Made by a program: the position numbers and the translations under genes. 64,000 bases of DNA from Cryptomeria japonica (Eukaryota > Streptophyta > Pinopsida > Cupressales > Cupressaceae), in NCBI RefSeq assembly GCF_030272615.1, contig NC_081405.1, positions 652,508,920-652,572,919 on the forward strand. Reading direction: 5' to 3'. Positions 12,541-24,239 of this stretch are shown here, in pieces (positions within the stretch are counted from its first letter, which is position 1; the number at the start of each line of letters is the position of its first letter). The notes beneath the pieces were generated by a model, which was not told the DNA's origin, ran no database searches, and worked only from the letters and a program-made list of their open reading frames with translations.

Positions 12541-13202
12541 TGTTAAATTCTATGAGAAGCAAGAATCGAGCCAGGATCTGATGTCGGTCATAGATCACAT
12601 GCAACTCCAAGCAACGGATGATCGAAGATCAAAATAGCTGAATGAAGATAAATCTGATATGAGAGAAAAATAGAGATAAAGAAGAGAATTTAGAGAAGAC
12701 TCTCACCGAGCTATCACTTCACTTGTGAAGGTGAGAGTATATTGCTTATTATATAGAAAAATAATAGCATATACAACCAAGAGGTGCATTAACTCCCACC
12801 TCCATAAAAAGTGGGAGGTTTTACCTACTACCCCATAAAAGGTGGGAGGTTTTTACCTACTTGGTAAATGTCAAAACATGTGGCATAACCTCCTTACATG
12901 AAAACAAAAAAGGAGTTATAAGAGGTGGCACATAAGGCCAAAAGAAGGTGAGAAATCCAACTACCCCATAACCCACTTAGGAAATGACAAAATAGTGGTT
13001 ATGAGAGGTGGCACAACAAGCCAAAAGAGGGTGTGTAACTCAACTACCCATGTGAGGTGGAGAGTTACACATGTAGCTAATGTATTCCGCCATGTGTCCT
13101 CATATTAACCACACCTAATAACCTAAGCAAGCTTAAATAATATATGTGTAGGAAAAATAAATACCCCCTAACATAAGGAAAATAAAAAAACCTACACTAA
13201 CA
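12541..13202 (-). repeat. 5' LTR of C1
   Basis: Same length and termini as the copy at 6819-7480. Its inner end abuts the iMet primer site, and its outer end abuts the second ctttg duplication. Confidence 0.93.
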
Positions 13203-13437
13203 CTTTGATCACACTAGCTATCCTAATCCGGTTGTGGAACTTGACTTGGATGAAGAGACTATCCAAACTAGCAGTGGTGAAGCTACTCCGGTTGGTGGCG
13301 CTGCGAAGAGGACCAAGGATAGTGTCAAGAAAGTTGTGGCTACTTCTGCAAAGGATCTCCCTAATCTCAGGGATAACATCAAAGAGCTGCACGAAATTAG
13401 CAACACCCTAGTGAAAGCCTTGGAAAAAATCAACTAG

Positions 13438-13640
13438 CTTCTCTCTCAGTGTTTGGCTGGCTTGCTGGCTTTGTGGGGCTTTTTCTGGTCTTCTTTGGTT
13501 TTCTGCTGACTTTTCGATGGTCTGTTCCTTTTTGTTCCCCTTTGCTTTTGTTGTTTAAGTTCTGCTTGTAAAGGGTTTTGGGGCCCCTTCAAAACCTGCT
13601 TTTACCTTAATAAAAAACATCATCATTTTTTAAAATATAT
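13438..13640 (+). other. LINE 3' UTR and tail
   Basis: GT/TC-rich sequence (ggctggcttgctggctttg) followed by a stretch reading ggggccccttcaaaacctg and then ttaccttaataaaaaac, the kind of 3' end seen in plant L1 elements. A short A/T-rich run follows and merges with AT-rich host DNA, so the end is approximate. Confidence 0.6.
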
Positions 13641-16600
13641 AGAAATATAAAATTCATATAGTCCATCAAAATTGTACGCATCTTGACAATATTATACAAG
13701 TTTTGACTATATAATTTTAAAAAAAAATCATAATCTGCATTGAATATATAGTTTTATGAAATTTGATTGTCATTTCATCATTTAAAATTCATAAACTCTT
13801 ATAGCCTAGCCAATATTACCTTCAAATGTGAGATGTGATAGTTTAGCAGAGAGATCGGTCCTTAGGGAGAGATTTTTCTTAGAAGGGGCCAAAACTAATG
13901 ATTTTAGAATCTTTTCATTGTTGCATATACCATAAAGGAGATCTAGGCTAAAAACAACTAGTCAATCGAAATACCCAAAAATATAACGAAAGAAAGTTCA
14001 TTTAGGGCATCCCAGCTACTATGAGAAGAAACCATGTTAATCGTCATTTTTTTAATGCTTTCAAAAAAAGTGAAAAACCCAAATTTATCTGTGGGAAGAA
14101 ATTAGAGAGGTAATTTAATGGGTTCAGGAGCTATAAATTATCAACACATGGATCTTCTTGGGTACACTTAACCATTAAAGTTTTATATTCTATAATTTCT
14201 TAATTCTAGAGATCTAAGCATAAGAATTATATTTGTTATATGAGATAGAAAAGGAACCTAAATAACAAGTTTGATCAATGATGGTGAGAGTAGCACAATG
14301 TTTTCCTTACAAACCCTAATAGATCATATGAAACTACCTTCTATTAAAATTATAGTGTCTCTCTTTTTTCTTCTTTAAAGAAATAAATATATACACAAGA
14401 AAACCTAGAGTTTAAAAGAAGACTAGAAAGGCATGCATCACGAGGGGTTCACTTAGTGAACCTAGGTTATATCATCCGTGTTCATGGCATACTAAAGAAT
14501 CCCCCTATTTAAAAAAAATATAGCCCTAAACTCCTTTTTTTCCACCCCCTCCCAATACACAGCCTGAATTAAAAGCCCCCCTATTTTCACCGATGGGCAA
14601 TATATTGTAGCCTCATTTTTTGGATATTAAACCCCCCAATATGAACACACATGATATGATCTTGCCTATTTAGTGAAGCCCCCATGACATACATAGAACT
14701 TTAAGCAGACATTGTCCTTAGCTGCACCAAAAGAAGTGAAATAAGAAGGTTGAAATGGACAAAAAGGTTGCAGATGAAATCATTTTCTAAACATCCAGGA
14801 AAAGGGCAAATGAAATGTGGACCTTGTTATAGATTTGTACCTCTTGCTTCAAAATATTTTGCAGGTCTTGCCATATCTTCCCCTTCTAAAGGATGATCCA
14901 TTAGGTCTTATTATTTAAAATGACATGAATGGATGATTCATTCATTTTGGTCCTACCAAACTACTTCATTTGAACGCACACCATACCAAAAAATCCATTT
15001 CCCGCTATTCATTTGCCCCTTGCCAAAATGCATGTATTTTGTCTTAATTTTTAATTTAAGACAATTAAAATAATTTTAATTTCTAATTTTAGATAATTAA
15101 AATAGTACTTTAAATGTTTAAGACAAAAGATTAAAATTGTCTTAAACTACTCCTTTATGTAGTAGTGATATTATGGTATTTAGACAAAACGGGACCAATA
15201 GTGGTACCCTAAAAATATCATGTTAGTGTGGACTATCTATGTTTACTATGTTTTTGGATGGCATTGGGTGTTTTCTCTTCTGGGGATTTCCTTGTTTCGT
15301 CTAGAGAGACGTATACAACTAAGTTTATGGCATAATTGTTTTCTCCATGGAACGTAGGTTATGATTTTTAACTCAGAAATTCATGTTTCCCATATCTTTT
15401 ATTTTCTAATATAGTTATCTACCCCCCTTAGAGGTAGCTTTTAGCTTTTATCTTGTCAAATTTTTTGGAAACCTAGAAACCTTAAATTAATTTGCTTCTT
15501 ATAGTTTACAGGAAAAACAAAGTGCAGAAATAGAATGGACAAAAAGGGAAAAACTTACTCGCGAATGAAGGTATCAATCATTTGACAGTTGGTGAGAGTG
15601 ATCATGCAGGTCTTTCACATACCAGATGGAGCTTGGGTGCATTGACATCGCACCCAATGAGGATGGGCATGACGACTCTCTGTTGAATGGAAAAGGACTT
15701 TTCAAAGCCATACTAATATATCTCGCAAACAAGATTATCATGGATGCCCATTTAATCAAAGGTGGAGATTTCCTCTACACCAGGGCTTGTCTCGAATATT
15801 AGATTCTCATCATCCTCTACATTTGGGTACAAACTAGTCTACGGTAAATATCGTGCAAAATTTTTTGTCAGACTTTCCAGGGATCATAAATTATTTTCAG
15901 GCATGAAACAGTCTTTGTGAGGAATTTCTTTGATACCTATTTCTACATCAAAAGTTGTGTTGCAAAAGAGAAATTGCAGAGAAACATTTAGGTTTTGGAG
16001 AATTGTGGGAGGGGAAAAATGTCATGGTTTTGGTGTTTCTCAAAACAGAAGAGAAAAACTGGGTCATCGGAGGTGGTCCGAAACAGAGTCAAAGTGCACA
16101 CCCTGAACTTTCTATATGGAAAGAGGGAAAGGCCTGACCACCGGAACTGGCATGAGACATGGTGATTCTGGTGGAGTTTCAACAAAGATAAGCCTATTGG
16201 ATAATTACTTGTTCCTTGCCAACACCCTTTATGGCTACTCTGTAAACCATGATTCACTTAGAATTTGAGCTATTCGGGGAGGTAATGTTTCACAAAATTG
16301 CAGGTTTCTTGATTAACATCAACAATAGAAAAATGACATGAAAATAAACTTTTAAATTGTTAACAATGATACGCTATGCTTGATCCCATAAATTGATGGT
16401 CTCATAGACATCATTAAAACTCATTCATTGGTTCATGTCTCCCACAGTCCACTACATTCAATATTAAGGTGGTATTTTTAATCTGCCTGAGTGCTTGAAG
16501 AAAAATCTTCACAGCCCATTTAGACATATAATAAACCAGTTTAAAAACTTGTGATTACATTTATGAGTCCCAACAATTGGTTCAAAAGTGAAAGAAAATG

Positions 16601-17092
16601 TTCTGATTTTAAGACATCTCTGTGAAATTAAATAGAACAAGATAGAAAATCTTTTGAGTATAGTTAAACATAATTCAAGGACAATATGTTGAGAACAAGT
16701 GCAATTTAAATCAGGACTGGGGCGGGCGTAGAGATGAATTCATTTCTACGAATTTATTTCGCCAATGGCATCAATCTGATCCTGTCCAAATTGCAGGATG
16801 AAGATCATTATTGAACTGAAGAAAATGCCTACACATTGCATTTATTCAAATAATTTTGAACTTAAATGAGTTCCAAGAATATAGGTACGCTAATATGAAT
16901 TTATGCTCCAAATTCTCTATGGAGGAGAAGAAAGAAGATACAACACATGCCTTTAATTGATGAAGAAAATCCATTTGGCCTTGTTTGGAGCATCTCCATT
17001 GACGACACTAAGCATGTAGTACCAAAAATGCACCACCATGGGGCTTAGTAGCGCCATCAAAGTGGTTGAATAAGAGTAATGTGAAACCAAAA
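13641..17092. other. Unclassified AT-rich region, about 3.5 kb
   Basis: No frame longer than about 90 codons and no recognisable protein motif. Short frames at 15574-15759 (-) and 15955-16257 (both strands) match nothing I know. If 17093-17707 is a 5' LTR on the minus strand, the right part of this region would be that element's decayed interior. An inverted repeat at 15037-15128 is annotated separately. Confidence 0.4.
15037..15128. repeat. Short AT-rich inverted repeat (MITE-like or hairpin)
   Basis: TTTTGTCTTAA at 15037-15047 is the exact reverse complement of TTAAGACAAAA at 15118-15128. The 70 bp between are A/T-rich with further weak self-complementarity. No TSD could be assigned, so it may be a chance hairpin. 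Confidence 0.3.
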
Positions 17093-17707
17093 TGTCGGCT
17101 CTGAGAGACAACATTCACTAAAATGTAATTGTATGAAAGTGATTGAATTTTTAAATGTTAAAAGTATGACCTTATTTATAGGATTCTCAATGAAAAATTA
17201 GAAAGGATATGAGGATGAGTATGATGACCTAAATTAACTAAAGAATATGTGGATTCAACTTAACTATAAATAAATAAAAATTATTTCGATTCAGAAAGAG
17301 GATAATATTGGATTATTTAATTTGATTGATGAACAATTTTGCAAAACAATTTTCTATTTGAATATTAAATTAAAACTAATGAGAGAAGAATAAATTTCTA
17401 AAATGAAGCATACATAAGTGATGAGAGAAGATGGAGTTTCCAAATGAAGACAAAGTTAACTAATCAACAAAGATTGAATTGACTAATGGAATGGATAATA
17501 AAATATCATCTAATTAAATTGATAAATGAAAATTAATATTAAATGATGATGTGATAATTAATGAATAGAGATTATTATTAATTAATAAAATAATAATTGT
17601 GTGATGTGAATAATTAATGTGATATGACTATAAATGATTAATGCAAATGATGATAATTAAGGGTCAACTCTTAGGAGAGAATTAAGTTAATATTTTAGTG
17701 TCTACAA
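17093..17707 (-). repeat. Probable LTR of an unidentified (Gypsy-like) element
   Basis: The minus strand starts TGTAGACACTAAAAT at 17707 and ends GAGCCGACA at 17093, followed by TTTTGGTTTCACATTAC, which could be a primer site. A TATA box TATAAATAAG lies at 17171-17180 (minus). The start TGTAGACAC is the same as that of the G1 LTR at 17780 on the other strand. No second LTR and no TSD were found. Confidence 0.4.
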
Positions 17708-17779
17708 TACCTTTATCAAATAACTCTTGTACTTATCTATTGATCTCTCCATTCTCCATTGGTTTCAGTTTATAAGGTG
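17708..17779 (-). pseudogene. Fragment of Gypsy reverse transcriptase N-terminal region
   Basis: On the minus strand one frame reads YKLKPMENGEINR, a stop, then VQELFDKGI. This matches the pattern just before the RT palm in Ty3/Gypsy polyproteins (an acidic 'E-EL-RQVQELLDKGFI' type helix). Only 72 bp survive, squeezed between the LTR on the left and the G1 LTR on the right. It suggests both LTR elements landed in an older Gypsy pol gene. Confidence 0.45.
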
Positions 17780-18627
17780 TGTAGACACATAAATTTGTCT
17801 ATTAATTAAATGAATATTAAATATTTATTTAATGACTAAATATTCCTCTATTAATTAAATTGATATTTAATTAATTCACTTTACGCTATTCTGTTATTCT
17901 CGTTAAATAAATTTAATCAATTTATTTAATTACCAACTATAGTCCAAGTTATTAAATAAATCTAATTTATTTAATTCAGCCCCCTTCTTCCTATTTAAAT
18001 AAATATAATATTTATTTAAATATCAAATCCCCTTTTTAAATAAATCAATATTTATTTAAAAAATAACTCATCCACTTGCATTCTCCTACAAATGCAAATT
18101 GCACATTTAAATAGATTTTTATTTTAATAAAAACCTATTTATACACACCCACCTCTTTCTATATTCTTCAAGATTTCTCTAAACCCCTTCTAGACTCTTC
18201 TAACCCCTTCTAATTTAGCCTAATCCCTCTTCTAAAAATTTGCATAATCCTTATCCAATATTAACCCTCAACCCATCATCTCACCCATTTAAGACACTTA
18301 CAGAGTCATAAATGTTTTCCTTCTCCAACACTCCAACCCACATGGGTCTTGACCCTTTGGTCAAGGCTTAACCATAGGTAAACTTTGCACAATAGTTTAC
18401 CCATTGGATAATAACCTTACCCTTGGATAATAGATATATCTAACCCAGCCTACATGGGGCTACCCTCATATCTTCTTAGGCATTAAATGCTCTTTACCTC
18501 TCCTCTCAAGCCATCTCATGTTGACACTTGTTATCAAGGGATTGGGTTGAAAACCATCACATGGATCATTAATCCCTATCCCTCCAAAATCTCATGCAAT
18601 CTTGGTCATTCAATCAGCATTTTTGCC

Positions 18628-18635
18628 TATAAAAT
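18628..18635 (+). promoter_or_regulatory. TATA box of G1 LTR
   Basis: GCCTATAAAATGATCC in the G1 LTR, with a C/A-rich stretch about 25-30 bp downstream where initiation would be expected. Motif-based. Confidence 0.5.
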
Positions 18636-18699
18636 GATCCCTCACCCTCAAGCAAAGGAAAAATCATCTTAAGCATTGTTAGTATACTTGCATAGACAC

Positions 18700-19896
18700 T
18701 GTTAGCATTTGACTAAATTAGTAAAGATTGTTGTTGATATGCAACCGGTATATGATTGATTAGTGAATGTGATGAAGAGATTGAGATTCATGTTTGATGA
18801 CTAATTTTTGTGTTGTCGTTGATGGAAACAATGTTTTTGTGGTCATCTAAGTCTTAGAAGCTGATCGATAAGGTATAACTAGTACAAATGACAATTTTAT
18901 AGAGAACCGATATTTAGGATCTCAACTGGCAAATTGAGAGAGTTGAATTCTGACAATCGGTACAGATGATTCATGAAGAGTTGGATGATGCAGTTTTACA
19001 GTTATGTTGGTGACAAGTATTTGGAGCTATGTTCTCATCTGCATTGGTAGATTCAACTGGATGAGTGAGATTTGATATATAGAATAGACAAGATGGTAGA
19101 ACACTTAACTGGTAGTGATAAACTCACTTAAATTGGTAAAACGACATAGGATTTAATTTGTTATGTTGGTGGACAAAATAAGTAAAAAGTGCATTGTAAG
19201 TTTGTCTAGATTCATTAAACCTAGGAAATTGTTCCAAGGTTGTAGTTGACTAAATGTAAATGTTTATAAAAAGTGTGATGAGGTATAATGTCAGTTTGTG
19301 TGTAATGAGAGATTTCATGAGCAATATTGTGAATGAGATTGTGCAGTGTTTAGGGAAGTTCTGTAATAAAGTTTTGTTGAATTTTTAAGGATCGGAAGTG
19401 GATCTTATCAGACATAGAAGGTGTTACTTGAAGATCTTTTCCCTATTGTTTTCCTAACAGTTTGCAGCAGCTAAATCCCCTAACCGGGTAGGCCCTAACA
19501 AGCCTTAATCTTTAAATCCTCTAATAGGGTATCTCTGAATCAGAGTCTCAAATCCTCTTGTGAGGTTGATCATAATAAGGCATTGATCCTAATAGGGCTT
19601 ATCATTCAAATCCCTTAACCATGTGACTTCTAACTGGGTCTTCTTGTAATAGGGCATAGTTGTAAGACCTTAACCGGTCAAGATTTCTATTCGGCAGATA
19701 GCGAATCTTGTGGATTTTTATGTATAAATCTCTTGTGTTATGTGGAATTCATGAATTTTATTGGGCAATATCTTATGTGGTAATATATCTTATATGCTTA
19801 ATAAGTTTTAAGTTTTTAGAGTTGGAGATCATATTTATATTATTTTTTCTTGCACTGATTCACCCCCCCCCCTCTCAGTGCCTTATAAGTTCATCA
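18700..19896 (+). repeat. 5' LTR of element A
   Basis: TGTTAGCATTTGAC to AAGTTCATCA. It carries the array of short CCn-TAAC-nGG hairpins near 19475-19670 and the C-run TTCACCCCCCCCCCTCTCAG close to its end. Compared with the 3' copy it lacks the CGTGG...CCACG hairpin block before TATAAATCTC, which accounts for most of the length difference (1197 vs 1226 bp). Confidence 0.92.
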
Positions 19897-19897
19897 A

Positions 19898-19912
19898 TTG
19901 GTATCAGAGCCA
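19898..19912 (+). other. Primer-binding site of element A (iMet tRNA)
   Basis: TTGGTATCAGAGCCA directly after the 5' LTR; the core TGGTATCAGAGC is intact. Confidence 0.85.
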
Positions 19913-19958
19913 ACCTTCTTTGAGGTTTAACTTCTTGGGAAGGATCCCTAAGGAAGAC

Positions 19959-21271
19959 ATGGGGGACATGATTTATAGAGAGATGTCTCATAAACTTTCT
20001 GAAACAGGGGAAGCCCTAGAAACTTTGAGAGGCAAGTATAAAGCTTCACTTGCTAAAAGGAAAGAGCTTATCGAACAACTGTTGGAAGTCTCTGAAAGTA
20101 GCTCTTCTAATGTAGCAAACATAGATGTTTAGTTGATGAAGTGGATAAATCGAATGGTGAGAAAGATAACCTGAGGAGAGATCTTGAAGCCCAAACCATC
20201 CAAATGAGTCAAGAACTAGGAGCAAGGAGGTCAGCGGAAGATGAGATCAAAGAAAAAAAACATGAGATATTTAAACTGAATCATGAGGTTGGAACCCTGA
20301 CTACTTACCTTTAAGAGGAGAAAGAAGAAAAATAAGAAATAAAAGTAGATCTTGATATGGCAATGTCTCTTAGAGAGACTCTTATGAAGAAGAATTAAGA
20401 TCTTACTAAAGAGCTTGTTGAAGCTAATGAGAATCTTGCAAAATTTAACAAGAGCTCTACCATGCTAGATGAATAGATCCAATCTCAAAGAATGAAAGGT
20501 GATACATCTGGATTAGGATACAATACATTTGAGAAAGAAGAACTTTTTGGTACTAAGGACAACATGCATGAAGGTAAACCTACTCCTAAGACTAAAAAAT
20601 CCATCGGTAAGAAATCCTATAAGCCTGTTTGTTTCAATTTCCATAAGCCAGGAGATACTGCTAATGTTTGTAGAAGAAGATATGATGTTAATATTGGTTA
20701 TAAAACTAATACTTATTAGAGATATGTGCCTAGAAGATTTGAAAGTTATTGTTACACATGCAAGATGTATGGGCATAGATCTATTAAATTTTGGTATGGA
20801 GCAAATAATCCTACTCCTCATATAAGTCAGAGGTCTGGTAGTGAATGGAAAAGAATCTTTGATGACCAGAGAAGTCCTAACTGGCAGAGACCCCATGCTA
20901 ACTGTTCTAGTCCCTATGAGATGGAAAAGAGGATGAATGTGGTTTGCACAATCTGTAATAAGTTTGGTCATGTGGCTATAAACTGTAGAAGAAGGACTAG
21001 TAGAGGCAATGTTGGACCTTGGAGAGATTCTAGTATGGCTTGTTATCATTATCATAAACCAGGACATATGGCAAAGTTCTGCAGAGCTAAAGTGAACAAA
21101 TCAGTGAATCAATCTGTTGACTGGAAAGGGAAGGTGAAAGTTGATGTGGAGGAGACCAAAGTTGAAATGAATAGAATCTGGAAAAATAAGGATGATGAGA
21201 TAGCTGAACTCAAATCATCTAAAGATCCTATTTCTTCACCTATTGTGGAGAACCCTTCACCAACAAACTAA
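19959..21271 (+). pseudogene. Gag-like coiled-coil/zinc-knuckle protein of element A
   Basis: The N-terminal half (MGDMIYREMSHKL start) is predicted coiled coil rich in Glu/Lys/Leu. A short KGDTSG motif follows, then four retroviral-type zinc knuckles: CFNFHKPGDTANVC, CYTCKMYGHRSIKFW, CTICNKFGHVAINC (the only one with all four ligands) and CYHYHKPGHMAKFC. A frameshift near 20132 and several stops (e.g. about 20310, 20335, 20398, 20475, 20717) break it. The frame ends at TAA 21269-21271. It is homologous in layout to the intact gag of element D. The role is RNA binding and particle assembly, by analogy with Gag. Confidence 0.8.
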
Positions 21272-21309
21272 GATGTTTAAAAGTTTAGGGGGAACTTAAT
21301 GTTAGATCT

Positions 21310-22421
21310 TGTTGGCTTGATGATGATTGTAATGAATGACTTCATATGTTTTCATTGATGGAACATGTACACACACACATATGCTTGTATACTGGTGTTA
21401 CTTAAAAGTTATTTGTATTATAATGCTATCAGTATTAGAAGTTTTTCTTATGATGGTATCAAATCGGTACATTTCATCAACCGGTATATACATGAATGTA
21501 TCGACACCAACCTGAAGATCTAGCAGAGATTATCAAAGAAGCAATGGAGGAAAATTAGTTTATATGTTGAAATAGGTTAACTCCAACCAGTATCAGTGTT
21601 GTAACCAGTATTTGTTGATTGTGTGATGAGTTATCACTGATAGTGATGAGCTATCCTTACTGATAAATTTTGGCAAAAATTTATGATGAGTTATGTTTGA
21701 TTGTCCAGATACACTGCACCTAGAAAATTGTGATATGATTCCTAAGGCTGACATGAAATGTAAATGTCTATATAATGACATTATGATGAACTATTTTATA
21801 TGTATGATGAGATATGATATGAGATTATTTGATGCGAAGATAGAAGAGTTAAGTCATAGAGTATGTTGGCAATGCAGTTTTAAGTGCACAGAAGAGGATC
21901 TATTCAAGCAAGTTGTGCTACTTCTATATCACACCACCTATTATTTTCTTATCACTACAATAGTAAAATCCCCTAACCAGGTAACCTCTAATAAGCTTCA
22001 TTGTACAAATCCTTTAACAAGCTGATCCATTAGTTTGGATTCAGAAATCCTCTACCAAGGTTACTCCTAACAAGGTACTACCTTTCATAGGGTATAGCTC
22101 CAAAAAGAGCTTTAGGATCTTTAATAGGATTCGCTCCTAGAAAAGCATTTTTGGAGACCTTAACTGACCAGTTACCTATTACTGTAGATAGTTAACTTGT
22201 GAGTCTCATCTCACCGTAGTTTTTCCCATTTGGGTTTTCCATGTATAAACACTTGTGTTATGGTGGATGTTTTACTTATTGTGGATGCACTAATATCATT
22301 TTCGATTATATGCATAGTGTTTAACAAACTTGTTAAGTATATCTACTGACCAGTGTTTAAAGTAGTATTATTTTTGGTGTCACTTATTCACCCCCCCTCT
22401 TAGTTCTTTATAAGTCTATCA
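21310..22421 (+). repeat. 5' LTR of element B
   Basis: TGTTGGCTTGATGATG to AAGTCTATCA, 1112 bp, followed by attggtatcagagcc. The mini-hairpin array is at about 21967-22165 and the U5 block accgtagtttttcccattt near 22212. Confidence 0.9.
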
Positions 22422-22422
22422 A

Positions 22423-22437
22423 TTGGTATCAGAGCCT
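22423..22437 (+). other. Primer-binding site of element B (iMet tRNA)
   Basis: TTGGTATCAGAGCCT directly after the 5' LTR, with an intact TGGTATCAGAGC core. Confidence 0.85.
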
Positions 22438-22483
22438 AACTTGTTTAAGGCTTAATCACTTGGAAGGAAACCCTAAAGAAATC

Positions 22484-23774
22484 ATGGGGGATATGAGCTA
22501 GTTTGAGATGGCTAGAGTGCTTGAAGCTACCAAGGATGAGCTTCAAACCCTAAGGGTTAGATTCAAAGCATCACAAGTCAAAAGGAGAGAGATAAATTAA
22601 CAACTAATGGAATTATTTGATAATAGTTCTTCAGATGAAGCTAATATTGATGCAATAGCAAAAGAAGTTGAAAAACTCAATGAAGAAAAGGTAAATCGAA
22701 GAAGAGAGTTAGAAGCCCTAACTATCTGCATGAGTCAAGAGCTGGAAGCTAGGAGGGCAGCTGAAGACCTTGTCAAAGAAAGAGATCATGAGATTACCAA
22801 GATAAAAAGAGAGAATGCTACTTTTCATGAGCATTGGCATGCAAAGAAAGAAGAAAAAGAGGCCTTGCAACTAGATCTTGAAATGGCATCATCTCTGAAA
22901 GAGACTCTTTCAAAACATAATGAAGACTTTACCAGAGAAATCACTGAAGCCAATGGAAAGCTAGAAAAGTTCAATAAAATTTCTACCATGATGGATGAGC
23001 AGATCCAATCACAAAGGATGAAAGGTGATACTTCTGACTAGGTTTTAACACATCTAAGAAAGGAGAGTCTTCCAGTACAAAGAACAACATTCACAAGGAC
23101 AAATTCTCCTAAGGCTAACAAGCCTACCGGTAAGAAAGTTTTTTAACTTTTTGCTTTGTCTATCATAAGCCTAGACATAATGCAAATGTGTGTAGAAACA
23201 AACCCAATGGAAATACAAGTTACAATACAAATACTAGGTATGTATCTAAGAGTTTGAAGGTCATTGTTTCACATGCAAGATGTGTGGACATAGATCAATT
23301 GAATGCAAATATGGAGCAAATAATCTAGTACCTCACATGAATCCAAGACCTAATGGCAACTGGATGAGAACCTATGATAACCGGGGTAACATTAATTGGA
23401 AGAGGCCCTATGTCAATTGATTTAGTCCATTTGAGATGAAATAGGTAACTAATATCATTTGCACCATTTGTAATAATTATGGTCATGTGGATATGAATTC
23501 CAAAAGGAGAACTGGAAGAGGCAATGCAGGACCTTGGAGATCATATGGAATGGCTTTCTATCATTGTCATAAATTAGGACACATGGCAAAGTTCTATAGA
23601 TCCAAAAAGGACAAACCGGTCAATCATTCTAATGATCAAAAAGGAAAGTAGAAGGTAAATATTGAGGAAACCAAAGAAGAGATGAACTGGATCTAGAAAA
23701 AGAAGAGCAATGATATACTTGTAGAAGAACCTAATACTTCACTCAATGTGGAGAGTCCTATATCGGTAAACTGA
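22484..23774 (+). pseudogene. Gag-like coiled-coil/zinc-knuckle protein of element B
   Basis: It starts MGDMS at 22484 and is homologous to the gag of A. The segment 22607-23041 is an unbroken coiled coil (ELEARRAAEDLVKERDHEI) ending in KGDTS. After a TAG at 23039 and a frameshift, knuckles follow: one intact (CFTCKMCGHRSIEC, about 23264-23305), one with the last Cys lost (CTICNNYGHVDMNS), and one with both outer Cys lost (FYHCHKLGHMAKFY). The frame ends at TGA 23772-23774. Confidence 0.75.
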
Positions 23775-24239
23775 GCCTATCAACAGGGCTAAGGGGAAAA
23801 TAGTGGTAAATCTACTTCCGGACCCCTTCAAAGAAGAGTGGTAAGAGAGTTTGAATTTTGAGTTGTTATGTGTGAAATCTTGATATCTTTTGTCAATCGG
23901 TTTTTTTAAAAGTTCATCAACCAGTTTTATACCTGTTTATTTTTTATGCATCATTAAGTGGTGTATTCGGGTTTCTAATCCAAGTGGTCGAGCATTTAAT
24001 GTAGTAGGTAAAAAGGATAAAAGTGAGTTTTACTTTGTTATTTTTACCCTAAATGCATTCGAGAGAGAATTCTTTAGCACTTGCAAAGTGAAGAGAGAAT
24101 TGCTAGCTGGTTTTAGTCGAATTTGTGTCATGATTTGCGTGATTGAAGATGATTGAAGATGATTTGAAGGTTAGTGAAGGCTGAACTAGTGTGCATCTGA
24201 GAAATTAATTGGTAACCGAGGCAGCTCATGTAAATTGAG

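Larger units (their letters stand above)
6819..13202 (-). mobile_element. Nearly complete Copia LTR retrotransposon C1 (TSD ctttg)
   Basis: Two 662-bp LTRs flank a PBS, leader, gag-pol frame and PPT on the minus strand. The 5-bp duplication ctttg is at 6814-6818 and 13203-13207. The LTRs differ at only a handful of positions by eye, so this is one of the younger insertions here. It lies inside ORF3 of the LINE. The gag-pol frame is continuous apart from seven nonsense codons, so the copy is not autonomous now. Confidence 0.95.
5323..13437 (+). pseudogene. LINE ORF3: plant-mobile-domain-like plus charged coiled-coil tail (split by C1)
   Basis: Unrecognised protein of about 575 codons after removal of Copia C1 (6819-13207). 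It begins in another frame before the ORF2 stop (ATG at 5323 or 5335; the latter gives ATGATTAA). Residues 1-240 include KVIITWQSG, FKLDAGLIAIVIGMP, then an F-RAHTYHFIF-LNHF block and SLPYYLFRSLSRSL, a hydrophobic pattern reminiscent of the plant mobile domain or putative-plant-transposon-protein families. Next comes a Lys/Glu/Ser-rich stretch (6170-6560) with a basic KKRK, then a coiled-coil segment (MDYDRWTYELLKNLEKK, EDKINSLEEG). After C1 the frame resumes with DHTSYPNPVVELDLDEE and ends at TAG 13435-13437. Damage: TAG at 5479 and 5905, and a frameshift in the A-run near 6630. Function unknown; the fold assignment is inference. Confidence 0.55.
2160..13640 (+). mobile_element. 5'-truncated L1-type LINE with an extra 3' ORF, interrupted by Copia C1
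   Basis: A non-LTR retrotransposon whose left end lies inside ORF2 just before the RT (usual 5' truncation; no endonuclease or ORF1 left). Order: RT, zf-RVT, RNase H (to 5342), ORF3 (from 5323 to 13437), T-rich 3' UTR with TTTACCTTAATAAAAAA near 13600-13620. Copia C1 (6819-13202) sits in ORF3 with TSD ctttg; removing C1 and one TSD copy restores a continuous coding frame. I could not find the LINE's own target duplication. The exact left end (2140-2175) and right end (13615-13640) are approximate. Confidence 0.75.

Noticed and set aside
15955-16257. Overlapping frames on both strands in the unclassified region.
   Set aside because: Under 90 codons, no recognisable motif, no splice-like or regulatory context.
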